Of a stretch of DNA of 9,059 nucleotides, positions 1 through 7,233 are shown piece after piece. The position numbers and the translations under genes were made by a program. The first letter of the stretch is position 1. Each line of letters opens with the position of its first letter. Under the pieces are notes generated by a model that saw only the letters and a program-made list of their open reading frames with translations, ran no database searches and had not been told where the DNA came from. Source of the DNA: an uncultured Eubacteriales bacterium (GTDB lineage Bacteria > Bacillota > Clostridia > Christensenellales > UBA1242); contig CAQFKO010000032.1 of assembly GCA_948787875.1 (NCBI GenBank), positions 5,283-14,341 of the forward strand, read 5' to 3'.

Positions 1-573
1 AAAGAGGGTGACAAATCGGCAGAAGAAACTCTAATTAAACACAATTTAAGGTTAGTAGCACATATCGCAAAAAAATACAAAAACTCAAATATTGATATTG
101 ATGATTTGATTTCCATTGGCTCGATTGGTCTTATGAAAGCCATAAAAACTTTTTCTTATGAGCGAGGAAACAGTTTTTCAACCTATGCATCAAGATGTAT
201 AGAAAATGAAATTTTAATGACCTTTCGTTCAGATAAAAAGAATGCCTCTGCGGTATATTTGGATGAGGTCATCTCTGTCGACAAAGACGGAAACAATTTA
301 TCTTTATATGAAATCCTTAACGATAATGCCGTTTCAGTTGATATTCAAGTTGAAAACAAAATTATGTATAAAAAGATAGAAGAAATAATCGACAACAAGC
401 TATCTGAAAGAGAAAGAGAAATAATCAAAAAAAGATATGGTCTTAAAGGAGAAATTCCAAGAACCCAAAATGAACTTGCAGACGAACTGAATATTTCAAG
501 GTCTTACATTTCCAGATTAGAGAAAAAAGCCATAGAAATTATTAAAACCAACTGTAATTTTAATAAAATTTAA
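1..573 (+). CDS. sigK: Sporulation-type RNA polymerase sigma factor, SigK/SigE family (5'-truncated)
   Basis: This is a sigma-70 family factor that directs RNA polymerase to promoters, most likely mother-cell genes of sporulation. The reading frame is open from base 1, so the start lies upstream; 190 residues are visible of a usual 230-240. The visible part begins in region 2 (NLRLVAHIAKKY at residues 15-26), continues through DDLISIGSIGLMKA (34-47), and has the region 2.3-2.4 signature SRCIENEILM (64-73). The C-terminal region 4 helix-turn-helix is TQNELADELNISRSYISRLE (155-174). The linker DKDGNNLSLYEIL resembles SigK more than SigE, which usually has a DWDGNEL-type linker. The SigK assignment is therefore a judgement from remembered family sequences; the family itself is clear. 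No convincing terminator follows in the 70 bases before the rnpB promoter. The truncation is a window edge, not a gene break. Confidence 0.88.
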   Translation, partial: KEGDKSAEETLIKHNLRLVAHIAKKYKNSNIDIDDLISIGSIGLMKAIKTFSYERGNSFSTYASRCIENEILMTFRSDKKNASAVYLDEVISVDKDGNNLSLYEILNDNAVSVDIQVENKIMYKKIEEIIDNKLSEREREIIKKRYGLKGEIPRTQNELADELNISRSYISRLEKKAIEIIKTNCNFNKI

Positions 574-646
574 ACCGAATTGCGATTTTTATTATTTTGA
601 CGAATTTTGTTAATATTTATATAATTTTAAAAGACACTTATAACTA

Positions 647-675
647 TTGACTTATAACAATATTTTGCGTATAAT
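647..675 (+). promoter_or_regulatory. Housekeeping (sigma-A type) promoter of rnpB
   Basis: The -35 element is TTGACT (647-652), then a 17-base spacer and a perfect TATAAT -10 (670-675). A start seven bases downstream falls at about 682, exactly where helix P1 of RNase P RNA begins. AT-rich DNA lies upstream. Bases 574-646 show no gene or clear terminator. Confidence 0.85.
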
Positions 676-681
676 AATTTC

Positions 682-1000
682 AGTCGGTTGGGCAATCGCG
701 CCAAGAAATTGGTGAGGAAAGTCCGTGCACCGCAGAGCAATCACGCTTGATAACGTCAAGACAGGGCAACCTGATGAAAAGTGCAACAGAAATATACAGC
801 CCGCAAGGCAATGGTGAAAAAGTGAGGTAAGAGCTCACTCGAAATATTGGTGACAATAATTCGCTGTAAACTCCGTGAGGTGCAAGATGTGGAACTTATG
901 GGCTGCTCGTCCGTTCCCGTAATCGCTTGACCAAGTCAGCAATGGCTTGGCTAGATTGATGATTGCCTTAAAAGACAGAACACGGCTTACAGACCGGCTA
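682..1000 (+). ncRNA. rnpB: RNase P RNA, bacterial class A
   Basis: This is the catalytic RNA of ribonuclease P, which with the RnpA protein removes 5' leaders from pre-tRNAs. The near-universal core is present: GAGGAAAGTCCG at 713-724 (5' side of P4) and ACAGAACACGGCTTAC at 975-990 (3' side of P4). P1 forms between AGTCGGT (682-688) and ACCGGCT (993-999) with one G-U pair. AGGTAAGAGCTCAC in the specificity domain, and the GGCTGCTCG and CGCTTGA blocks at 901-930, match class A rather than the class B RNA of Bacilli. P15 is CAAG (883-886) with CTTG (926-929), and P16 is GGAAC (891-895) with GTTCC (913-917). The 3' side of the L15 loop reads CGTAATCG (918-925), so the usual GGU motif appears altered. 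The ends are inferred from P1 and the promoter, and could be off by a few bases. Confidence 0.95.
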
Positions 1001-1028
1001 AACGCATAGCAATATGCGTTTTTTATTT
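1001..1028 (+). terminator. Intrinsic terminator of rnpB
   Basis: AACGCATA (1001-1008) pairs with TATGCGTT (1013-1020) around a GCAA loop, giving an 8-bp stem that runs into a T-rich tract (TTTTTTATTT). It follows the 3' strand of P1 directly, so mature RNase P RNA ends just before it. Confidence 0.88.
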
Positions 1029-1064
1029 GTTTTATAATTAATAAAGATTGTTAATAATTAAGTT

Positions 1065-1826
1065 GTGCTTAATATTGTTGCAATTTCATTTAGCATTGGT
1101 ATAGCAATTATTTTTGCTTCTTTTTTTGTTTGCAAAAAATTAACCTATAAAAATTTTAATGAACTGTCTTTAAATGAAATTGAAAAAATTTATCAAACCA
1201 AAGAAAAATTTGATTACAAAAAATTAAAACATTCTTCTTTAAATGAATACATCAAAATTCTTTATTCAAATATCAAAAAGCCAATGTTTACCGACAAAGT
1301 TTTAATAGATAACAAAAAATATATTTTGACGCTCTCAAAATTTATTGATTACAAAATCAACAATTCAAAGCAAACTTTTAGAGCAAAGTCAAATCTTATT
1401 TTAATTGAACAAATCGCGGCTTATCTTTCAAAAGAATTGATTAAAAGCGGAGAGTGTAAAATATTTTTTAAATTTAATCAACTTAAATTGCAATATAATT
1501 TGCGACAAAAGGAAATCAAGGTTTTTAAAATCTTGCTCGCCAAATATATTTTTGAAGAAATTATTAAAATAGAAAACGAACTAATAGAAGTGTCTGACAC
1601 CATTCAAAAATCAAAAAACGCAAAACATCTTAATTTTTATAGAAAAAAGCTCAAAAATTCGGCAAATATTTATGGAATTGTAAAATTTAATGGCAATTCA
1701 AATAAACTACTTGCAAATAACGCTTTTGATAAACAAACGCTTTTAAAAAATTTTTTTATTGAATTATTTGAGGCAGAACATAGGCTTAAATTATCTGTTA
1801 CATACCTAAAAGTCTTATTTAGTTAA
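1065..1826 (+). CDS. Membrane-anchored, Lys/Ile/Asn-rich protein of unknown function
   Basis: I do not recognise this 253-residue protein. Residues 2-23 (LNIVAISFSIGIAIIFASFF and following) form one strongly hydrophobic segment followed by KK, as in an N-terminal anchor with a cytoplasmic body. The rest is charged and probably mostly helical, with no Walker, zinc-finger or catalytic signature visible. The start is taken as GTG at 1065: an in-frame stop at 1059-1061 excludes anything further upstream, a later start would lose the hydrophobic segment, and the next in-frame ATG is about 70 codons in. No good Shine-Dalgarno precedes it. The gene is far more AT-rich than its neighbours (11 G/C in bases 1141-1200). 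It sits alone between the rnpB terminator and the rarA promoter. The order of hydrophobic blocks at about residues 80-175 faintly recalls the helical N-terminus of large GH94-type glucan synthases, but this is only a hint. A long open frame with a sensible anchor supports a real gene. Confidence 0.7.
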   Translation: MLNIVAISFSIGIAIIFASFFVCKKLTYKNFNELSLNEIEKIYQTKEKFDYKKLKHSSLNEYIKILYSNIKKPMFTDKVLIDNKKYILTLSKFIDYKINNSKQTFRAKSNLILIEQIAAYLSKELIKSGECKIFFKFNQLKLQYNLRQKEIKVFKILLAKYIFEEIIKIENELIEVSDTIQKSKNAKHLNFYRKKLKNSANIYGIVKFNGNSNKLLANNAFDKQTLLKNFFIELFEAEHRLKLSVTYLKVLFS

Positions 1827-1850
1827 AAATATATACTATTATTAAATTAC

Positions 1851-1879
1851 TTTACTTATTGCTCAAAATATGATAAAAT
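1851..1879 (+). promoter_or_regulatory. Probable promoter of the rarA-helD-pnuC group
   Basis: TTTACT (1851-1856) and TAAAAT (1874-1879) are separated by 17 bases, matching the housekeeping consensus at 4/6 and 5/6. Transcription would begin near 1886. That is downstream of the ATG at 1883 and upstream of the ATG at 1904, which favours the later start for rarA. The local sequence is very AT-rich, so a chance match is possible. Confidence 0.5.
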
Positions 1880-1903
1880 ATTATGCGTAAAAAGAGAGTA
1901 ATT

Positions 1904-3214
1904 ATGGATAATTTGTTTTCGGAAAATACCAAAAAATTAGCGCCTCTTGCGGATAGATTAAGACCAAAAAATCTTGACGAGTTTTTGGGTCAAGAACATT
2001 TGCTGGGCAAAAATTCATTTTTGAAGCGCGCCATTTTGGCTGACAAACTTGGCAGCTGTATTTTTTATGGCCCTCCGGGAACAGGAAAGTCAACCTTGGC
2101 ATCAATTATTGCAAACACATCTAACAGCAACTTTGTAAAGCTAAACGCTGTGTCTTGCGGAGTAGCAGAAGTTAAAGAGGTTATTTCAAGTGCAAAATCA
2201 AATCTTGAACTTTTTGGAAAGCACACATATCTTCTTTTAGACGAATGCCACAGATGGAATAAGGCTCAATCCGATTCAATGCTTGAAGCCATTGAAAAGG
2301 GCTACATTATTTTTATTGGTGCAACAACAGAAAATCCTTTCATTTCCATGACAAAAGCCATTGTATCAAGGTGCAAAGTTTTTGAATTTAAACCACTTTC
2401 AAAAGATAATATTAAAGAAGTCATTAACAGGGCAATTTCAGACAAAGAAAATGGTTTTGGAAATTTAAATATAGAAATTTCAGAACTTGCGAAAGACCAA
2501 TTTGTAAAAACTTCGGGTGGGGACGCAAGGGTTGCCCTTGTTAATTTTGAAATTGCTGTTTTGTCTTCAACAAAAGTTTGCGGAAAAATTGTTATTGAAG
2601 ACGAAGAGGCAAAAGAAATTTGTTCAAAAAACAATTTAAGTATTGACGAGACAGAATATTTTGATATGCTGTCAGCATTTTGCAAAAGCCTTAGGGGAAG
2701 CGATGCAGACGCCGCTCTTTATTGGGCACACAGGCTTATCAAATGCGGTTGCGATCCGCTTCTTATATTCAGAAGGCTTCTTGCACATTCAAGTGAAGAT
2801 GTCGGACTTGCAAATTCCAATGCGCTTGTTGTTGCTTCTAGCGCCTTAAACGCATATTTGCAAATGGGTGCACCCGAAGGTTTGATTCCGCTTTCGCACG
2901 CAATTATTTATGTTTGCATGAGCCCAAAATCAAACTCTGTTGTTGTTGCAATGAGTGCGGCAAAAGAAGATATTGAAAACACATTTTCAAGCGCAGTTCC
3001 AAGTCACTTAAAAAATTACAACTATTTAAACGAACAGCGTGAGCATTATAAGTATCCTCACAATTACGGAGGCTATGTTGACCAACAATATTTGCCGACC
3101 GAAATAGCAGACCATGTTTATTATGTTCCAAGCAAAAATGGTAGCGAAAACTCAATAAAACTTCCGGAGAAAAAGCTTAACAATTTATCGAACAACCACA
3201 TAGACAAAGATTAG
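1904..3214 (+). CDS. rarA: Replication-associated recombination protein A (RarA/MgsA), AAA+ ATPase
   Basis: RarA is a homotetrameric clamp-loader-like AAA+ ATPase that acts in the cytoplasm at stalled replication forks, related to eukaryotic WRNIP1/Mgs1. Numbered from this start (436 residues, normal length), Walker A is GPPGTGKS (56-63), Walker B is LLLDECHR (110-117), sensor 1 is GATTENP (139-145), the arginine-finger region is SRC (155-157) and sensor 2 is SGGDAR (204-209). The C-terminal tetramerisation region carries the family hallmarks DMLSAFCKSLRGSD, a PKSN block and a late YPHNYGGYVDQQYLP block. The ATG at 1904 is preferred over the in-frame ATG at 1883. It gives MDNLFSEN, like the family's usual MDLFSEN start, has a purine-rich AGAGAG (1893-1898) at good spacing, and lies downstream of the predicted transcription start. 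The stop overlaps the helD ribosome binding site, so the two are translated from one message. Confidence 0.96.
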   Translation: MDNLFSENTKKLAPLADRLRPKNLDEFLGQEHLLGKNSFLKRAILADKLGSCIFYGPPGTGKSTLASIIANTSNSNFVKLNAVSCGVAEVKEVISSAKSNLELFGKHTYLLLDECHRWNKAQSDSMLEAIEKGYIIFIGATTENPFISMTKAIVSRCKVFEFKPLSKDNIKEVINRAISDKENGFGNLNIEISELAKDQFVKTSGGDARVALVNFEIAVLSSTKVCGKIVIEDEEAKEICSKNNLSIDETEYFDMLSAFCKSLRGSDADAALYWAHRLIKCGCDPLLIFRRLLAHSSEDVGLANSNALVVASSALNAYLQMGAPEGLIPLSHAIIYVCMSPKSNSVVVAMSAAKEDIENTFSSAVPSHLKNYNYLNEQREHYKYPHNYGGYVDQQYLPTEIADHVYYVPSKNGSENSIKLPEKKLNNLSNNHIDKD

Positions 3215-3217
3215 GAG
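3213..3217 (+). promoter_or_regulatory. helD ribosome binding site overlapping the rarA stop codon
   Basis: AGGAG begins inside the rarA stop codon (TAG at 3212-3214) and ends five bases before the helD ATG (3223). Ribosomes finishing rarA would sit on this site, which suggests translational coupling of the two genes. Confidence 0.8.
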
Positions 3218-3222
3218 AAACT

Positions 3223-5415
3223 ATGATTACACAAGAAGAACTTGAAAAAGAAAAAAAATATTTAGCAAATGTAATTGATATTTTGAATGAAGAAATCACA
3301 AATTATGATACAAAAGTAAAACTGCTTTCCAATAATATTCAAGAACAAATGACTTATGCTTGGGACAAAACTAACAGGCTTTCTGACACTGAATTTGTTT
3401 ATGCACTTGCAAATATTCAAAAACGAAGTGTTTATGCAGAAAACGCAAATAAAAAGGTTAAAAACTATAAAAAGATGCTTAATAATGCTTATTTTGCCAG
3501 AATTGATTTTGACGATGGGGAAGAAATTTTTCCAATTTATATCGGAATTGCATCTCTTGAAAGCGGTGAAGAGTTTTATGTTTATGATTGGCGCGCACCA
3601 GTTTCTGCCATGTTTTATAATTGCGAAGTAGGCAATGCAAGTTATACAATTTCCACGGGCGAAAAAATTTCGGGAACAATAACACTTAAAAGACAATACA
3701 AAATAAACGGTCATGAAATAAAAGAAATTTTTGATACCGATATGCAAATAATTGACAGTGTTCTTAAAAATATGCTTTCTGCCAATGCCAGCAACAAAAT
3801 GAAGAATATCGTTAATACTATTCAAAAAGAGCAAAACTTAATAATTAGAAAAAACGATGTTGATGTTCTTGTGGTTCAAGGTCCAGCAGGAAGCGGGAAA
3901 ACAAGTATTGCCATGCACAAAATCGCATACTTGCTTTATAGTGAGCGTGACAAAATAAATAATTCAAATCTTATGATTTTGTCACCAAATGAAATCTTTA
4001 ACAACTATATTTCAGATGTTCTTCCTGAAATCGGCGAAGACAATGTTGCACAAGCCACATTTTACGAATTTGCAAAGGCGTATATTTCGGAACTTTCTAT
4101 TTCAGGAAAAATTGAAGATGTTTATGAAGTTGTTTATGCAAACAGCAATTCAAAAAATTCAGAAAAATACAATGAAATAAAATTTAAATTTGACCCGATT
4201 TATACAAATATTTTAGACGAGTTTATAAACAAAAACAAGCTGGAAATTTGGGGACTTGAACCAATAGAAATAGGTGACGACACTATTATGACACTTGAAG
4301 ATATGCAAAAAATTGCTTCAAATGTTAAAAGCGAGGGTGAAAGCTTATATCTGTTGGGCAAAAAGGTTGTTGAAAAAATATTCCTTTCTGCAAGTTTAAG
4401 AACAAAAAAACAAATAACACTTGAAAAATTAAAAAGACAAGCACTTGACGGCTTAACAAAAGTAAAAATAAAAATTGCTTCTTTGTTTAAAAAACTTTAT
4501 CAAGACGAAGCCGAATTTGTTGAATTTGTTAATATGGTTTTTGAAAAATATAATATGGCAGAACTTGCAAAAGAATATGATTTAAAAAGCATATTTAATA
4601 TAACAAAAGAAAATTTAGACAACGACCGACTTGAATTTCAAGATGTAACTCCATATATGTATTTTAAGTCTAAAATTATTGGTATTACAGCAAACAAAAA
4701 TATTAAATATGTTTTGATAGACGAAGCACAGGATTATTCAATTTCTCAATACAAAATTCTGTCAATGCTTTTCAAAAACTCTAATATCACATTGCTGGGC
4801 GACCTTAATCAATCGATTTTGCCATTTAATCACCATGAAAACTACAACGAAATTTTATCTACCATAAAAAGTTACAAAATAGGTGCAATTTCAAACGAAT
4901 GTAAGCTAGAAAAAACTTATCGTTCAACTTTTGAAATCAATGAGTTTGCAAAAAAAGTTCTTGCAAAATCAGAACAATATCTTCAAATAGAACGACACGG
5001 TGACGAAGTAAAAATTATCAAACAGCAAAATTTTGACCCCGAAGCCATTGCAAAAGAGGCAATTAATCTCAAAAAATCTTATAATACGGTTGCAATCATT
5101 TGCAAAAATATTGAAGAAACATTATTATATAATCAAGTATTGGCGGGTGAAAATTCAACAAAATTCAGAATTGTAACAAAAAACGACAATGTTTTTGTTG
5201 AAGACAAAATTATGATTATTCCTTCATATCTTGCCAAAGGGCTTGAATTTGATGCGGTTTTGGTTAGCAATGCAAGTGACGAATTATTCAAAAAAGAAGA
5301 ACAAAATTTGCTTTATGTTATTTTAACAAGAGCTTTGCATAAACTAGAAGTCTTTTATACCGGAAACTTCACAAAACTTATTTTGGGAGCGGAAAATGAA
5401 AAGAACAACTCGTAA
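3223..5415 (+). CDS. helD: HelD-type RNA polymerase-recycling ATPase (UvrD/Rep-like superfamily 1)
   Basis: HelD binds RNA polymerase, inserts an N-terminal coiled coil into the secondary channel and an arm into the main channel, and uses ATP to release stalled or post-termination polymerase. At 730 residues it is close to Bacillus subtilis HelD (about 774). The N-terminus (1 to about 90) is charged and helical, fitting the antiparallel coiled coil. It is followed by the HelD-typical YDWRAPVSAMFY (121-132). Superfamily 1 motifs are complete: Walker A GPAGSGKT (220-227), Walker B VLIDEAQD (497-504), LLGDLNQS (524-531), LEKTYRST (562-569), YLAKGLEFDAVLV (669-681) and LLYVILTRALHKL (696-708) with the motif VI arginine. 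These argue for an active ATPase. It is co-transcribed with rarA upstream and overlaps pnuC by 20 bp. UvrD or PcrA is less likely, since those lack the DWRAP-type block and the long N-terminal coil. Confidence 0.93.
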   Translation: MITQEELEKEKKYLANVIDILNEEITNYDTKVKLLSNNIQEQMTYAWDKTNRLSDTEFVYALANIQKRSVYAENANKKVKNYKKMLNNAYFARIDFDDGEEIFPIYIGIASLESGEEFYVYDWRAPVSAMFYNCEVGNASYTISTGEKISGTITLKRQYKINGHEIKEIFDTDMQIIDSVLKNMLSANASNKMKNIVNTIQKEQNLIIRKNDVDVLVVQGPAGSGKTSIAMHKIAYLLYSERDKINNSNLMILSPNEIFNNYISDVLPEIGEDNVAQATFYEFAKAYISELSISGKIEDVYEVVYANSNSKNSEKYNEIKFKFDPIYTNILDEFINKNKLEIWGLEPIEIGDDTIMTLEDMQKIASNVKSEGESLYLLGKKVVEKIFLSASLRTKKQITLEKLKRQALDGLTKVKIKIASLFKKLYQDEAEFVEFVNMVFEKYNMAELAKEYDLKSIFNITKENLDNDRLEFQDVTPYMYFKSKIIGITANKNIKYVLIDEAQDYSISQYKILSMLFKNSNITLLGDLNQSILPFNHHENYNEILSTIKSYKIGAISNECKLEKTYRSTFEINEFAKKVLAKSEQYLQIERHGDEVKIIKQQNFDPEAIAKEAINLKKSYNTVAIICKNIEETLLYNQVLAGENSTKFRIVTKNDNVFVEDKIMIIPSYLAKGLEFDAVLVSNASDELFKKEEQNLLYVILTRALHKLEVFYTGNFTKLILGAENEKNNS

Positions 5416-6379
5416 AAAAAATATTTATCAAAACTATCAGAGAAATTTGATCAGTGCCACGGTTTCTACCAATGTTGGAATAAATAATCAAGAACGACTT
5501 ATTAATGAATATGGCTCAGATGTCAGCAGAATAGAAATTTTAAATGTTTTAAAAAGGCAATCAAAATTTACAATCTGTTGGTTTATCATATTTTTTGCAC
5601 TTGGAATAACCTGTCTTGTTTTGGATTTGGACGGGTGGTTCAATGTTCTTGACTTGTTTGTTGTTATGTTCAACATTTACCTTATAGCAAAAGGAAAGGT
5701 AATTGGAATTGTTATCGGAATTATAGAATGTTTTTTATATGCTTATATAGCCTACAAAACTCAATTATTTGGAGAAGTCATTAAAGTTCTTGCAATAAGC
5801 GTTCCGCTTAATTTTATAACACTTATCAATTGGCTAAGAACAAAGAAAAAACAAAAATCAGGAAAAAAATATAACAGCAATAACAACCAAAGTGAAGATG
5901 TCAAAATAAGAAAACTCAGCAAAAAGCTGATTTTCATATATCTACTACTTGCAATAACAATAACGATAGGCGGATATTTCTTCTTAAAATATGCACTTGG
6001 TCAAACCACTGCGCTTATTCTTGGTGCAATATCACTTACAATAATGATTATTGGCAAGATTTTAACCGCTCAGCAATACATGGACTCTTACATTGTGTTT
6101 TTGTTGGGTGATCTTATTTGTCTTGCCATGTGGATTCAAACCCTTATTACAACACCTTTCGCTATTCCAACTGTAACAATGCTTGTTTATTATACCGCTT
6201 GCTTCACAAACGATACCTTTGGATATTTCAGTTGGAAAGATATGTATAGGCAAGTTGCAATTAACGGCGGGGTACTTCTTGCAATGAGAGATATAAAGAT
6301 AAATAAAATCGCAAAAGTGAAAAGGCAGTTTAAAGGTCTTCATTGGAACAAGGAAATTGATATTTCAAAAAACAGTTAA
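5396..6379 (+). CDS. pnuC: PnuC-family nicotinamide riboside (vitamin) transporter
   Basis: PnuC proteins are membrane facilitators that carry nicotinamide riboside, or related vitamins in some subfamilies, inward; a cytoplasmic kinase traps the substrate. Several hydrophobic helices are visible at about 57-77, 82-97, 102-120, 128-146, 178-198, 203-222, 232-250 and 255-270. The block FNIYLIAKGKVIGIVIGIIE (92-111), followed by a Tyr-rich helix and NFITLINWLR (139-148), matches the PnuC core. The second half repeats the pattern with LLGDLICLAMW (236-246). At 327 residues it is longer than usual, with a basic N-terminal extension of about 55 residues, a polar Lys/Asn-rich loop (148-176) and a basic tail (about 283-327). 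The ATG at 5396 has a GGGAGCGG-like Shine-Dalgarno inside helD, and no later in-frame ATG precedes the first helices. No NAD riboswitch or NadR-type kinase is visible, so the substrate is inferred from the family only. Confidence 0.85.
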   Translation: MKRTTRKKNIYQNYQRNLISATVSTNVGINNQERLINEYGSDVSRIEILNVLKRQSKFTICWFIIFFALGITCLVLDLDGWFNVLDLFVVMFNIYLIAKGKVIGIVIGIIECFLYAYIAYKTQLFGEVIKVLAISVPLNFITLINWLRTKKKQKSGKKYNSNNNQSEDVKIRKLSKKLIFIYLLLAITITIGGYFFLKYALGQTTALILGAISLTIMIIGKILTAQQYMDSYIVFLLGDLICLAMWIQTLITTPFAIPTVTMLVYYTACFTNDTFGYFSWKDMYRQVAINGGVLLAMRDIKINKIAKVKRQFKGLHWNKEIDISKNS

Positions 6380-6389
6380 ACTTTAATAA

Positions 6390-6420
6390 AAAAATCACAC
6401 TAAGCATTAGTGTGATTTTT
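6390..6420. terminator. Bidirectional intrinsic terminator between pnuC and the GDPD gene
   Basis: AAAAATCACACTAA (6390-6403) pairs perfectly with TTAGTGTGATTTTT (6407-6420) over 14 bp around a three-base GCA loop. T-rich DNA follows on the plus strand, and TTTTATTAAAG follows on the minus strand. It starts 10 bases after the pnuC stop and ends 8 bases from the stop of the convergent gene, so it can serve both. Confidence 0.92.
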
Positions 6421-6428
6421 GTTTTTGT

Positions 6429-7190
6429 TTATTTCGCTGATTTTTCGTCTTCTTTTTGAAGCTTTTTTGGAGTATAACTATCAAAAATAAAGTTATCAAC
6501 AAAACTGCTTAAACGCTTTTCGTCTTCCTCAGACCTAATTGCACATGTCAAAACAGGAATAACGCCAAAATATTTTTTTACAAATTTGTTTGGCATATCT
6601 TCTGAATCATAAACAATAAAGTTAGGTTCACTTATTTTTTTGTTAAACTTCATTCTTTTAAGCGACCACTTTCTTATTCCCGTTATTTCTTTATTTTCAA
6701 AATAGCAGGCAAGTTGACCTCTTTTAACTTTCGGAGCATTCTTTTTAAACCATTCAAGTGTGTATGGATTATAAGATTCAATTGCATATTCTCCTGAATA
6801 ATCTTGCAATACTTTCCAAATCGATTTTTCAATAGCTCCTACTTTTCCGAAATTTTTAATTTGAATCAAAGCGGGAACTTTTCCGTCAATTACATCAAGC
6901 ACATCTTTTAGGGTTGGAATTTTTTCTTTTGTTCCGGCAAGAGTAAGTTTTGAAATATCTTCAAAGGTGCTATTAGATATAAAGCCATCTTTGCCCGTCA
7001 TTCTTGCAAGCTTTTCGTCATGAAAAACAACAGGAGTGTTATCTGTTAGGCAAGTAACATCAATTTCAACAGGAAGTTTATTTTTAACTGCATTCTTAAA
7101 AGCAGCCAAAGAGTTCTCAGGAATTTTATCACCAAATAAGCCACGATTAGCAATTGGAGTTTTCACAATCCAAGATTCATAAATATTCAT
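6429..7190 (-). CDS. Glycerophosphodiester phosphodiesterase (GDPD) family protein with altered active site
   Basis: GDPD enzymes are TIM-barrel proteins that cleave glycerophosphodiesters to glycerol-3-phosphate and an alcohol. The fold is clear over all 253 residues: IANRGLFGDKIPENSLAAF (13-31), VEIDV (41-45), VVFHDEKLARMTG (54-66), KIPTLKDVLDVI (90-101), PALIQIKN (106-113), YAIESYNP (135-142) and a C-terminal VLTCAIRSEED (213-223). Three positions depart from the family. Asn15 replaces the first catalytic His of the HRG motif, Gln110 replaces the metal-binding Glu of the EIK motif, and Cys216 replaces the Trp of the usual WTV motif. Glu42, Asp44, His57 and Lys112 are kept. There is no signal peptide, so it is cytoplasmic. 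The ATG at 7190 has CGGAG five bases upstream and a perfect promoter. It may be a weak enzyme, a pseudoenzyme or a variant subfamily. The frame is intact and well expressed by signal, so it is not an obvious pseudogene. Confidence 0.88.
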   Translation of the reverse strand: MNIYESWIVKTPIANRGLFGDKIPENSLAAFKNAVKNKLPVEIDVTCLTDNTPVVFHDEKLARMTGKDGFISNSTFEDISKLTLAGTKEKIPTLKDVLDVIDGKVPALIQIKNFGKVGAIEKSIWKVLQDYSGEYAIESYNPYTLEWFKKNAPKVKRGQLACYFENKEITGIRKWSLKRMKFNKKISEPNFIVYDSEDMPNKFVKKYFGVIPVLTCAIRSEEDEKRLSSFVDNFIFDSYTPKKLQKEDEKSAK

Positions 7191-7233
7191 ATTTTCTCCG
7201 TAATGTAAAATTTTAAATTATTTTGTAATTAAA

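Noticed and set aside
1..573. Interruption of the sigK-like gene by a skin-type element, as in Bacillus subtilis.
   Set aside because: The missing 5' end coincides with the window edge, and no recombinase or attachment-site sequence is visible.
574..646. Possible terminator hairpin after the sigma factor gene.
   Set aside because: Only a weak 5-bp AAAAT/ATTTT pairing can be drawn; it is not distinguishable from background AT content.
1033..1038. TATAAT upstream of the orphan gene as its promoter -10.
   Set aside because: No -35-like hexamer lies 16-18 bases upstream; that position falls inside the rnpB terminator hairpin.
1883..1903. In-frame ATG at 1883 as the rarA start, adding seven residues (MRKKRVI).
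   Set aside because: It has no Shine-Dalgarno, lies upstream of the predicted transcription start near 1886, and would add residues absent from the family's typical MDLFSEN-like start.
2302..2685. Minus-strand open frame inside rarA.
   Set aside because: It overlaps conserved RarA sequence (sensor 1 to the C-terminal domain) and shows no domain or start signal.
3262..3834. Long open frame on the minus strand inside helD.
   Set aside because: It lies fully within a gene with complete superfamily 1 motifs; its Phe/Ile/Cys-rich translation is what AT-rich antisense gives, and no ribosome binding site or family motif is seen.
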